Shown here in pieces: positions 50,330 to 61,960 of a DNA stretch of 64,000 nt. The notes under the pieces were generated by a model. The model had not been told where the DNA came from. It saw only the letters and a list, made by a program, of their open reading frames with translations, and did no database searches. The DNA comes from Ascidia mentula. Lineage: Eukaryota; Chordata; Ascidiacea; Phlebobranchia; Ascidiidae. Where the stretch lies: NCBI GenBank assembly GCA_947561715.1, contig OX387197.1, forward strand, positions 5,577,001 through 5,641,000. The letters run 5' to 3'. Position 1 is the first letter of the stretch; each line of letters opens with the position of its first letter. A program made the translations under genes and the position numbers.

Positions 50330-53300
50330 ATTATTTCCGCCGAACCTTAGCCACCATAGTCTCAAACATGCGTTTTCGTTCAGCAACAAAATTCTAAAGG
50401 ACATAGGCCAATTTGGTTTTCACTGCTCGTTTTGTACTGGCATCTAGTATTTGTGTGCAAAATTTCAAGTCGCTTGATATAAAAATGTTCAAATTGCAGG
50501 CGGGCAACTGTCAATTTGAGTTAATTTCCGCCGATCCTTGGCCACCATAGTGTCAAACATGCGTTTTCGGTCGCGAATAAAAAACTAAAGGACATAGGCC
50601 AATTTGGTTTTTAATGTTCGTTTTGCACTGGCATCTAGTATTTGTGTGCAAAATTTCAAGTCGCTTGATACAAAAATGTTCAAATTGCAGGCGGGCAACT
50701 CTCAATTTGAGTAAATTTCGCCGAACCTTAGCCACCATAGTGTCAAACATGCGTTTTCGGTAGCGAATAAAAAACTAAAAGACATAGGCCAATTTGGTTT
50801 TCACTGCTCGTTTTGCACTGGCATCTAGTATTTGTGGGCAAAATTTCAAGTCGCTTGATATAAAAATGTTCAAATTACAAGCGGGCAACTGTCAATTTGA
50901 GTTAAATTCGACGAACCTTAGCCACCATAGAGTCAAACATGCGTTTCCGGTCGCGAATAAAAAGCTAAAGGACATAGGCCAATTTGGTTTTCACTGCTCG
51001 TTTTGCACTGGCATCTAGTATTTATGTGCAAAATTTCAAGTCGCTTGATATAAAAATGTTCAAATTGCAGGCGGGCAACTCTCAGTTTGAGTTAATTTCG
51101 CCGATCCTTGGCAACCATAGTGCCAAACACGCGTTTTCGGTCGCGAATAAAAAACTAAAGGACATAGGCCAATTTGGTTTGCTCTGCTCGTTTTGTACTG
51201 GCATCTAGTATTTGTGTGCAAAATTTCAAGTCGCTTGATATAAAAATGTTCAAATTGCAACCGGGCAACTGTCAATTTGAGTAAATTTCGCCGAACCTCA
51301 GCCACCATAGTGTCAAACATGCGTTTTCGGTCACGAATAAAAAACTAAAAGACATAGGCCAATTTGGTTTTTCTTGTTCGTTTTGCACTGGCATCTAGTA
51401 TTTGTGTGCAAAATTTCAAGTCGCTTGATACAAAAATGTTCAAATTACAAGCGGGCAACTCTCAATTTGAGTAAATTTCGCCGATCCTTAGCCACCATAG
51501 TTTCAAACATGCGTTTTCGGTCACGAATATAAAACTAAAAGACATAGGCCAATTTGGTTTTCACTGCTCGTTTTGCACTGGCATCTAGTATTTGTGTGCA
51601 AAATTTCAAGTCGCTTGATATAAAAATGTTCAAATTACAAGCGGGCAACTGTCAATTTGAGTAAATTTCGCCGATCCTTAGCCACCATAGTGTCAAACAT
51701 GCGTTTTCGGTCACGAATATAAAACTAAAAGACATAGGCCAATTTGGTTTTTCTTGTTCGTTTTGCACTGGCATCTAGTATTTGTGTGCAAAATTTCAAG
51801 TCGCTTGATATAAAAATGTTCAAATTGCAAGCGGGCAACTGTCAATTTGAGTAAATTTCGCCGATCCTTAGCCACCATAGTGTCAAACATGCGTTTTCGG
51901 TCACGAATATAAAACTAAAAGACATAGGCCAATTTGGTTTTTCTTGTTCGTTTTGCACTGGCATCTAGTATTTGTGTGCAAAATTTCAAGTCGCTTGATA
52001 CAAAAATGTTCAAATTACAAGCGGGCAACTGTCAATTTGAGTAAATTTCGCCGATCCTTAGCCACCATAGTTTCAAACATGCGTTTTCGGTCACGAATAT
52101 AAAACTAAAAGACATAGGCCAATTTGGTTTTCACTGCTCGTTTTGCACTGGCATCTAGTATTTGTGTGCAAAATTTCAAGTCGCTTGATATAAAAATGTT
52201 CAAATTACAAGCGGGCAACTGTCAATTTGAGTAAATTTCGCCGATCCTTAGCCACCATAGTGTCAAACATGCGTTTTCGGTCGCGAATATAAAACTAAAA
52301 GACATAGGCCAATTTGGTTTTTCTTGTTCGTTTTGCACTGGCATCTAGTATTTGTGTTCAAAATTTCAAGTCGCTTGATATAAAAATGTTCAAATTGCAG
52401 GCGGGCAACTGTCAATTTGAGTAAATTTCGACGAACCTTAGCCACCATAGTGTCAAACATGCGTTTTCGGTAGCGAATAAAAAACTAAAAGACATAGGCC
52501 AATTTGGTTTTTCTTGTTCGTTTTGCACTGGCATCTAGTATTTGTGTGCAAAATTTCAAGTCGCTTGATATAAAAATGTTCAAATTACAAGCGGGCAACT
52601 GTCAATTTGAGTTAATTTCGCCGATCCTTGGCAACCATAGTGCCAAACATGCGTTTTCGGTCGCGAATAAAAAACTAAAGGATATAGGCCAATTTGGTTT
52701 GCTCTGCTCGTTTTGTACTGGCATCTAGTATTTGTGTGCAAAATTTCAAGTCGCTTGATATAAAAATGTTCAAATTGCAGGCGGGCAACTCTCAATTTGA
52801 GTTAATTTCGCCGATCCTTGGCAACCATAGTGCCAAACATGCGTTTTCGGTCGCGAATAAAAAACTAAAGGATATAGGCCAATTTGGTTTGCTCTGCTCG
52901 TTTTGTACTGGCATCTAGTATTTGTGTGCAAAATTTCAAGTCGCTTGATATAAAAATGTTCAAATTGCAAGCGGGCAACTGTCAATTTGAGTTAATTTCG
53001 ACGAACCTTAGCCACCATAGTGTCAAACATGCGTTTTCGGTCGCGAATAAAAAACTAAAGGACATAGGCCAATTTGGTTTTCACTGCTCGTTTTGTACTG
53101 GCATCTAGTATTTGTGTGCAAAATTTCAAGTCGCTTGATATAGAAATGTTCAAATTGCAGGCGGGCAACTGTCAATTTGAGTTAATTTCGCCGATCCTTA
53201 GCCAACATAGTGTCAAACATGCGTTTTCGGTCGCGAATAAAAAACTAAAGGACATAGGCCAATTTGGTTTTCACTGCTCGTTTTGTACTGGCATCTAGTA

Positions 53301-55814
53301 TTTGTGTGCAAAATTTCAAGTCGCTTGATATAAAAATGTTCAAATTACAAGCGGGCAACTGTCAATTTGAGTTAAATTCGACGAACCTTAGCCACCATAG
53401 AGTCAAACATGCGTTTTCGGTCGCGAATAAAAAGCTAAAGGACATAGGCCAATTTGGTTTTCACTGCTCGTTTTGCACTGGCATCTAGTATTTATGTGCA
53501 AAATTTCAAGTCGCTTGATATAAAAATGTTCAAATTGCAGGCGGGCAACTCTCAATTTGAGTTAATTTCGCCGATCCTTGGCAACCATAGTGCCAAACAT
53601 GCGTTTTCGGTCGCGAATAAAAAACTAAAGGATATAGGCCAATTTGGTTTGCTCTGCTCGTTTTGTACTGGCATCTAGTATTTGTGTGCAAAGTTTCAAG
53701 TCGCTTGATACAAAAATGTTCAAATTGCAAGCGGGCAACTGTCAATTTGAGTTAATTTCGACGAACCTTAGCCACCATAGTGTCAAACATGCCTTTTCGG
53801 TCGCGAATAAAAAACTAAAGGACATAGGCCAATTTGGTTTTCACTGCTCGTTTTGTACTGGCATCTAGTATTTGTTTGCAAAATTTCAAGTCGCTTGATA
53901 TAAAAATGTTCAAATTGCAGGCGGGCAACTGTCAATTTGAGTTAATTTCGCCGATCCTTAGCCACCATAGTGTCAAACATGCGTTTTCGGTCGCGAATAA
54001 AAAACTAAAGGACATAGGCCAATTTGGTTTTCACTGCTCGTTTTGTACTGGCATCTAGTATTTGTGTGCAAAATTTCAAGTCGCTTGATATAAAAATGTT
54101 CAAATTGCAAGCGGGCAACTGTCAATTTGAGTAAAAATCGACGAACCTTAGCCACCATAGCGTCAAACATGCGTTTTCGGTCGCGAATAAAAAGCTAAAG
54201 GACATAGGCCAATTTGGTTTTCACTGCTCGTTTTGCACTGGCATCTAGTATTCATGTGCAAAATTTCAAGTCGCTTGATATAAAAATGTTCAAATTGCAG
54301 GCGGGCAACTCTCAATTTGAGTTAATTTCGCCGATCCTTGGCAACCATAGTGCCAAACATGCGTTTTCGGTCGCGAATAAAAAACTAAAGGATATAGGCC
54401 AATTTGGTTTGCTCTGCTCGTTTTGTACTGGCATCTAGTATTTGTGTGCAAAATTTCAAGTCGCTTGATATAAAAATGTTCAAATTGCAAGCGGGCAACT
54501 GTCAATTTGAGTTAATTTCGACGAACCTTAGCCACCATAGTGTCAAACATGCGTTTTCGGTCGCGAATAAAAAACTAAAGGACATAGGCCAATTTGGTTT
54601 TCACTTCTCGTTTTGTACTGGCATCTAGTATTTCTGTGCAAAATTTCAAGTCGCTTGATATAAAAATGTTCAAATTGCAAGCGGGCAACTGTCAATTTGA
54701 GTAAAAATCGACGAACCTTAGCCACCATAGGGTCAAACATGCGTTTTCGGTCGCGAATAAAAAGCTAAAGGACATAGGCCAATTTGGTTTTCACTGCTCG
54801 TTTTGCACTGGCATCTAGTATTCATGTGCAAAATTTCAAGTCGCTTGATATAAAAATGTTCAAATTGCAGGCGGGCAACTCTCAATTTGAGTTAATTTCG
54901 CCGATCCTTGGCAACCATAGTGCCAAACATGCGTTTTCGGTCGCGAATAAAAAACTAAAGGATATAGGCCAATTTGGTTTGCTCTGCTCGTTTTGTACTG
55001 GCATCTAGTATTTGTGTGCAAAATTTCAAGTCGCTTGATATAAAAATGTTCAAATTGCAAGCGGGCAACTGTCAATTTGAGTTAATTTCGACGAACCTTA
55101 GCCACCATAGTGTCAAACATGCGTTTTCGGTCGCGAATCAAAAACTAAAGGACATAGGCCAATTTGGTTTTCACTGCTCGTTTTGTACTGGCATCTAGTA
55201 TTTGTGTGCAAAATTTCAAGTCGCTTGATATAGAAATGTTCAAATTGCAGGCGGTCAACTGTCAATTTGAGTTAATTTCGCCGATCCTTAGCCACCATAG
55301 TGTCAAACATGCGTTTTCGGTCGCGAATCAAAAACTAAAGGACATAGGCCAATTTGGTTTTCACTGCTCGTTTTGTACTGGCATCTAGTATTTGTGTGCA
55401 AAATTTCAAGTCGCTTGATATAAAAATGTTCAAATTGCAAGCGGGCAACTGTCAATTTGAGTAAATTTCGCCGAACCTTAGCCACCATAGTGTCAAACAT
55501 GCGTTTTCGGTCGCGAATATAAAAACAAAAGACATAGGCTAATTTGGTTTTTCTTGTTCGTTTTGCACTGGCATCTAGTATTTGTGTGCAAAATTTCAAG
55601 TCGCTTGATATAAAAATGTTCAAATTGCAAGCGGGCAACTGTCAATTTGAGTTAATTTCGCTGAAACTTAGCCACCATAGTGCCAAACATGCGTTTTCGG
55701 TCGCGAATAAAATACTGTAAGACATAGGCCAATTTGGTTTTCACTGCTTGTTTTGTACTGGCATTTAGTATTTGTGTGCAAAATTTCAAGTCGCTTGATA
55801 TAAAAATGTTCTTG
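50330..55814 (+). repeat. 190-bp satellite array, 29 units, with 570-bp higher-order pattern
   Basis: GGCCAATTTGGTTTTCACTG-type strings recur from 50407 to 55727, exactly 28 steps of 190 bases, so unit length is rigidly kept. Each unit runs through GGCATCTAGTATTTGTGTGC, TTTCAAGTCGCTTGATATA, GCGGGCAACTGTCAATTTGA and AAACATGCGTTTTCGGTCGC. Variants recur every third unit (570 bases): for example TTCTTGTTCG versus TCACTGCTCG types at 51371-52511, and near-identical blocks starting at 54214 and 54784. The 74-residue frames present in nearly every unit follow from the repeat and are not genes. Confidence 0.95.
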
Positions 55815-55990
55815 CACACACAAATACTAGAGTTTTGCACACAAATACTAGATGCCAGAACAAAACGAGCAGTGAAAACTGCTAAGGCATGATGGCTACT
55901 GTCAAATTCTGATGGTTGGCCGCCTACCTTTGCTTTATTTTGAAGTCAATTGACGTGAAGTTTTAAACACAAATACAAATTTGGTTTCCC
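55815..55990. repeat. Inversion point and right-arm linker
   Basis: The 190-bp unit breaks at AAAATGTTC, and GCACACAAATACTAGATGCC then ACAAAACGAGCAGTGAAAA follows, the reverse complement of its own unit. The stretch 55880-55990 (GGCCGCC, TTGAAGTCAATTGACGTGAAG, GGTTTCCCACTATGG) mirrors 50215-50330 of the left arm in inverted orientation. Confidence 0.75.
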
Positions 55991-58900
55991 ACTATGGTCA
56001 CTATAGTGAGTAACGGATCAAAATCCTTTGAAAACGAATTTTGTTTCGAAAACAAATTATGTTTCCCACTATGTACAAAATGGTGAGTAACGGATCAAAG
56101 TCATTTGAAAACGAATTTTGTTTCGAAAACAAATTATGTTTCCCACTATGTACAACATGGTGAGTAACGAATCAAAGTCATTTGAAAACGAATTTTGTTT
56201 CGAAAACAAATTATGTTTCCTGCTATGGGCAACATAGATAGTAACGATCCAAAGGCATTTGTAAACGAATTTTGTTTCGAAAACGAATTTTGTTTCCCGC
56301 TATGGGCAACATAGATAGTAACGACACAAAGGCATTTGTGAACGAATTTTGTTTCGAAAACGAATTTTGTTTCCCGCTATGGGCAACATAGATAGTAACG
56401 ATCCAAAGGCATTTGTGAACGAATTTTGTTTCGAAAACAAATTTTGTTTCCCGCTATGGGCAACATAGATAGTAACGATCCAAAGGCATTTGTAAACGAA
56501 TTTTGTTTCGAAAACAAATTTTGTTTCCCGCTATGGGCAACATAGATAGTAACGATACAAAGGCATTTGTAAACAAATTTTGTTTCGAAAACGAATTTTG
56601 TTTCCCGCTATGGGCAACATAGATAGTAACGATCCAAAGGCATTTGTAAACGAATTTTGTTCCGAAAACGAATTTTGTTTCCCGCTATGGGCAACATAGA
56701 TAGTAACGATACAAGGGCATTTGTAAACGAATTTTGTTTCGAAAACGAATTTTGTTTCCCGCTATGGGCAACATAGATAGTAACGATCCAATGGCATTTG
56801 TAAACGAATTTTGTTTCGATAACGAATTTTGTTTCCCGCTATGGGCAACATAGATAGTAACGATCCAAAGGCATTTGTAAACGAATTTTGTTTCGTAAAC
56901 GAATTTTGTATCCCGCTATGGGCAACATTGATAGTAACGATCCAAAGGCATTTGTAAACGAATTTTGTTTCGAAAACAAATTTTGTTTCCCGCTATGGGC
57001 AACATAGATAGTAACGATCCAAAGGCATTTGTAAACGAATTTTGTTTCGAAAACGAATTTTGTTTCCCGCTATGGGCAACATAGATCGTAACGATCCAAA
57101 AGCATTTGTAAACGAATTTTGTTTCGAAAACGAATTTTGTTTCCAGCTATGGGCAACATAGATAGCAACGATCCAAAGGCATTTGTAAACGAATTTTGTT
57201 CCGAAAACGAATTTTGTTTCCCGCTATGGGCAACATAGATAGTAACGATCCAAAGGCATTTGTAAACGAATTTTGTTTCCCGCTATGGGCAACATAGATA
57301 GAAACGATCCAAAGGCATTTGTAAACGAATTTTGTTTCGAAAACGAATTTTGTTTCCCGCTATGGGCAACATAGATAGTAACGATACAAAGGCATTTGTG
57401 AACGAATTTTGTTTCGAAAACAAATTTTGTTTCCCGCTATGGGCAACATAGATAGCAACGATCCAAAGGCATTTGTAAACGAATTTTGTTTCGAAAACGA
57501 ATTTTGTTTCCCGCTATGGGCAACATAGAGAGCAACGATCCAAAGGCATTTGTAAACGAATTTTGTTTCGAAAACGAATTTTGTTTCCCGCTATGGGCAA
57601 CATAGATAGCAACGATACAAAGGCATTTGTAAACGAATTTTGTTTCGAAAACAAATTTTGTTTCCCGCTATGGGCAACATAGATAGTAACGATCCAAAGG
57701 CATTTGTAAACGAATTTTGTTTCGAAAACAAATTTTGTTTCCTGCTATGGGCAACATAGATAGTAACGATCCAAAGGCATTTGTAAACGAATTTTGTTTC
57801 GAAAACAAATTATGTTTCCCACTATGTACAACATGGTGAGTAACGAACCAAAGCATTTGAAAACGAAATTAATTTCGAAAACGAATTTTTGTTTCCCGGT
57901 ATAGACATCATGGTGAGTAACGAACCAAAGGCATTTGTAAACGAATTTTGTTTCGAAAACAAATTATGTTTCCTGCTATGGGCAACATAGATAGTAACGA
58001 TCCAAAGGCATTTGTAAACGAATTTTGTTTCGAAAACGAATTTTGTTTCCGCTATGGGCAACATAGATAGTAACGATCCAAAGGCATTTGTAAACGAATT
58101 TTGTTTCGAAAACAAATTTTGTTTCCTACTATGGGCAACATAGATAGTAACGATCCAAAGGCATTTGTAAACGAATTTTGTTTCCCGCTATGGGCAACAT
58201 AGATAGTAACGATACAAAGGCATTTGTAAACGAATTTTGTTTCGAAAACGAATTTTGTTTCCCGTTATGGGCAACATAGATAGTAACGATCCAAAGGCAT
58301 TTGTAAACGAATTTTGTTTCGAAAACAAATTTTGTTTCCCGCTATGGGCAACATAGATAGTAACGATCCAAAGGCATTTGTAAACGAATTTTGTTTCGAA
58401 AACGAATTTTGTTTCCCGCTATGGGCAACATAGATAGTAACGATCCAAAGGCATTTGTAAACGAATTTTGTTTCGAAAACAAATTTTGTTTCCCGCTATG
58501 GGCAACATAGATAGTAACGATCCAAAGGCATTTGTAAACGAATTTTGTTTCGAAAACGAATTTTGTTTCCCGCTATGGGCAACATAGATAGTAACGACAC
58601 AAAGGCATTTGTAAACGAATTTTGTTTCGAAAACGAATTTTGTTTCCCGCTATGGGCAACATAGATAGTAACGATCCAAAGGCATTTGTGAACGAATTTT
58701 GTTTCGAAAACAAATTTTGTTTCCCGCTATGGGCAACATAGATAGTAACGATCCAAAGGCATTTGTAAACGAATTTTGTTTCGAAAACAAATTTTGTTTC
58801 CCGCTATGGGCAACATAGATAGTAACGATCCAAAGGCATTTGTAAACAAATTTTGTTTCGAAAACGAATTTTGTTTCCCGCTATGGGCAACATAGATAGT

Positions 58901-60270
58901 AACGATCCAAAGGCATTTGTAAACGAATTTTGTTTCGAAAACAAATTTTGTTTCCCGCTATGGGCAACATAGATAGTAACGACACAAAGGCATTTGTAAA
59001 CGAATTTTGTTTCGAAAACGAATTTTGTTTCCCGCTATGGGCAACATTGATAGTAACGATCCAAAGGCATTTGTAAACGAATTTTGTTTCGAAAACGAAT
59101 TTTGTTTCCCGCTATGGGCAACATAGATAGTAACGATCCAAAGGCATTTGTAAACGAATTTTGTTTCGAAAACGAATTTTGTTTCCCGCTATGGGCAACA
59201 TAGATAGCAACGATCCAAAGGCATTTGTGAACGAATTTTGTTTCGAAAACGAATTTTGTTTCCCGCTATGGGCAACATAGATAGCAACGATCCAAAGGCA
59301 TTTGTAAACGAATTTTGTTTCGAAAACGAATTTTGTTTCCCGCTATGGGCAACATAGATAGCAACGATACAAAGGCATTTGTAAACGAATTTTGATTCGA
59401 AAACAAATTTTGTTTCCCGCTATGGGCAACATAGATAGCAACGATCCAAAGGCATTTGTAAACGAATTTTGTTTCGAAAACGAATTTTGTTTCCCGCTAT
59501 GGGCAACATAGATAGCAACGATCCAAAGGCATTTGTGAACGAATTTTGTTTCGAAAACGAATTTTGTTTCCCGCTATGGGCAACATAGATAGTAACGATC
59601 CAAAGGCATTTGTAAACGAATTTTGTTTCGAAAACAAATTTTGTTTCCCGCTATGGGCAACATAGATAGTAACGATCCAAAGGCATTTGTAAACGAATTT
59701 TGTTTCGAAAACGAATTTTGTTTCCCGCTATGGGCAACATAGATAGTAACGATCCAAAGGCGTTTGTAAACGAATTTTGTTTCGAAAACGAATTTTTGTT
59801 TCCCGGTATAGACATCATGGTGAGTAACGAACCAAAGGCATTTGTAAACGAATTTTGTTCCGAAAACGAATTTTGTTTCCCGCTATGGGCAATATAGATA
59901 GTAACTATCCAAAGGCATTTGTAAACGAATTTTGTTTCGAAAACAAATTTTGTTTCCTGCTATGGGCAACATAGATAGTATCGATCCAAAGGCATTTGTA
60001 AACGAATTTTGTTTCGAAAACAAATTTTGTTTCCGCTATGGGCAACATAGATAGTAACGATCCAAAGGCATTTGTAAACGCATTTTGTTTCGGAAACGAA
60101 TTTTGTTTTCCGCTATGGGCAACATAGATACTAACGATCCAAAGGCATTTGTAAACGAATTTTGTTTCGAAAACATAATTTGTTTCCCACTGTTTACAAC
60201 ATAGTGAGTAACGTACTAAAGGCATTTGTAAACGAATTTTGTTTCGAAAACAAATTTTGTTTTCACAGTT
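55990..60270 (+). repeat. 77-bp satellite array, about 50 units
   Basis: The period is 77 bases (CCCGCT at 56296, 56373, 56450). Each unit holds CCCGCTATGGGCAACATAGA, TAGTAACGATCCAAAGGCAT, then TTGTAAACGAATTTTGTTTC and GAAAACGAATTTTGTTT. The 3' half of each unit is an imperfect palindrome around TTCGAA. A few units are shortened (near 57266 and 58165). Edge variants carry CACTATGTACAACATGG (56050-56160, 57827, 60186) or GGTATAGACATCATGG (57897, 59805). Confidence 0.95.
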
Positions 60271-60610
60271 CCATTTTTGATACTTCAAAATTTGGGCATT
60301 TCAAAACGGTCTTTGATTTGTTAACAAAATTTGTTTACAAAAATATGTTTTTGAATACTGACGTCATTATATTAAATATCAGCTCTTTGTTTCCATCAAG
60401 CGATATTCACTTATAAAAAAAAGTTTTTCCAAAAAATTTGTTTCGAATTTCGTTTTTGACCATAACCACCTTTTCTGAAATTCGTTTTGAACTCTGTTTC
60501 GAATTTTGCTTTTGGAAACAAAATTGATTATTTCAAAACAAAATTTGTTTCGGGAAAACGAAATTCGAAACGAATTTTTTTTTCTTATGGAAAAATGTAT
60601 AGGCCACCAT

Positions 60611-61440
60611 ATCCTAACGTTTATTGAACGTTGTTATGATAACGTAATAATAAAGAACCAAACATCAACGCTATTCTAATGTTATCGGAAAAACAAAAAA
60701 TCAACCAACCAAAACTTAACGTTTATTGAACGTTGTTATGATAACGTTATAATAAAGAACCAAACATCAACGTTATTCTAATGTTATCGGAAAAACAAAA
60801 AATCAACCAACCACAACCTAACGTTTATTGAACGTTGTTATGATAACGTAATAATAAAGAACCAAACATCAACGTTATTCTAATGTTATCGGAAAAACAA
60901 AAAATCAATCAACCAAAACCTAACGTTCATTGAACGTTGTTATGATAACGTTATAATAAAGAACCAAACGTAAACGTTATTCTAATGTTATCGGAAAAAC
61001 AAAAAATCAACCAACCAAAACCTAACGTTTATTGAATGTTGTTATGATAACGTTATAATAAAGAACCAAACATCAACGTTATTCTAATGTTATCGGAAAA
61101 ACAAAAAATCAACCAACCAAAATCTAACGTTTGTTTAACGTTGTTATGATAACGTCATAATAAAGAACCAAACATCAACGTTATTCTAATGTTATCGGAA
61201 AAACAAAAAATCAACCAACCAAAACCTAACGTTCATTAAATGTTGTTGTGATAACATTATAATAAAGAACCAAACATCAACGTTATTCTAATGTTATCGG
61301 AAAAACAAAAAAATCAACGAACCAAAACCTAACGTTTATTGAATGTTGTTATGACAACGTTATAATAAAGAACCAAACATCAACGTTATTCCAATGTTAT
61401 CGGGATGACGAAAAAATAACCAACCGATGCGTAACATTTA
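60611..61440 (+). repeat. 102-bp tandem repeat array, right part
   Basis: About eight units in the same orientation and register as the left part (48780-49504), starting CCTAACGTTTATTG. Units near the right edge are more diverged (ACGTTCATTAAATG, TTATCGGGATGACG). The array fades into CGTCAATGTTAACGCAAC and a run of AAATAAAT by 61515. Confidence 0.9.
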
Positions 61441-61499
61441 TAGAATGTTTGTTAAACAATTGCGCGTCAATGTTAACGCAACAAGGACGTTGACTTGAC

Positions 61500-61960
61500 A
61501 TATAAATAAATAAATAATCAATTCTGAGTATTATAGCAGGTTAATGTTATCATAATTAAGAGGTTTATCTCATACCATGTCTTTTCATATCAGAATGACT
61601 GTTTGATACCAAATGAAAAAGGTGTTGTGAAATATCATTAAAGTTTGAGGCACAAAGTCAAATAGCAAACATAACTTTTTTCATTTGTTGGCCGAAAAGC
61701 GTTTCACATGGGAATAACGTATTATCAGTCAAAATCTGACAGTTGTTTACGCTTCAGATATTTCTTTGCCCAACGTCGACCGACTCCCACGGCAACAATT
61801 CTAGTACAATGGAGGGGACAATTTTTTAGGGTTGCCATTCATCAGGAAATTTTGCTTTAATTGAAATCAAACTAACGCCTAAAATACAAACATTCCCATT
61901 ACAGCGATTACATATAGGCATGCATCATTCGTTTATACTGATTGAAAATAATGTTAAAAT
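61500..61960. other. Unique spacer between two satellite arrays
   Basis: About 450 bases of AT-rich, non-repeated sequence separating the 102-bp and 199-bp arrays. No gene, splice pattern or terminal repeat is evident. Confidence 0.4.

Larger units (their letters stand above)
49505..60610. mobile_element. Foldback-like element made of satellite arrays, inserted in the 102-bp array
   Basis: The 102-bp array stops at ACCACAACCTA on the left and resumes in register at CCTAACGTTTATTG on the right. Between them lies about 11.1 kb with imperfect inverted ends (TAATGGTGG at the left, CCACCATAT at the right) and a possible CCTA target duplication. Left arm 49505-50330 and right arm 55815-60610 are inverted relative to each other. 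Both carry the 77-bp unit in opposite orientation and a shared linker, such as GTGGGAAAC then a TTGTGT block and GGCGG. The centre is a 190-bp array. No open frame resembles a transposase, so it is probably non-autonomous. Confidence 0.65.

Noticed and set aside
50330-55814. CENP-B box in the 190-bp unit
   Set aside because: TTCG-containing strings were compared with NTTCGNNNNANNCGGGN and none fits the required A and CGGG spacing.
50553-55840. Dozens of 62-111-residue open frames on both strands of the 190-bp array
   Set aside because: They recur at exactly the repeat period on both strands and have no family resemblance. They follow from the satellite sequence.
57668-60416. Open frames across the 77-bp array
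   Set aside because: Low-complexity translations of a tandem repeat, present in several frames.
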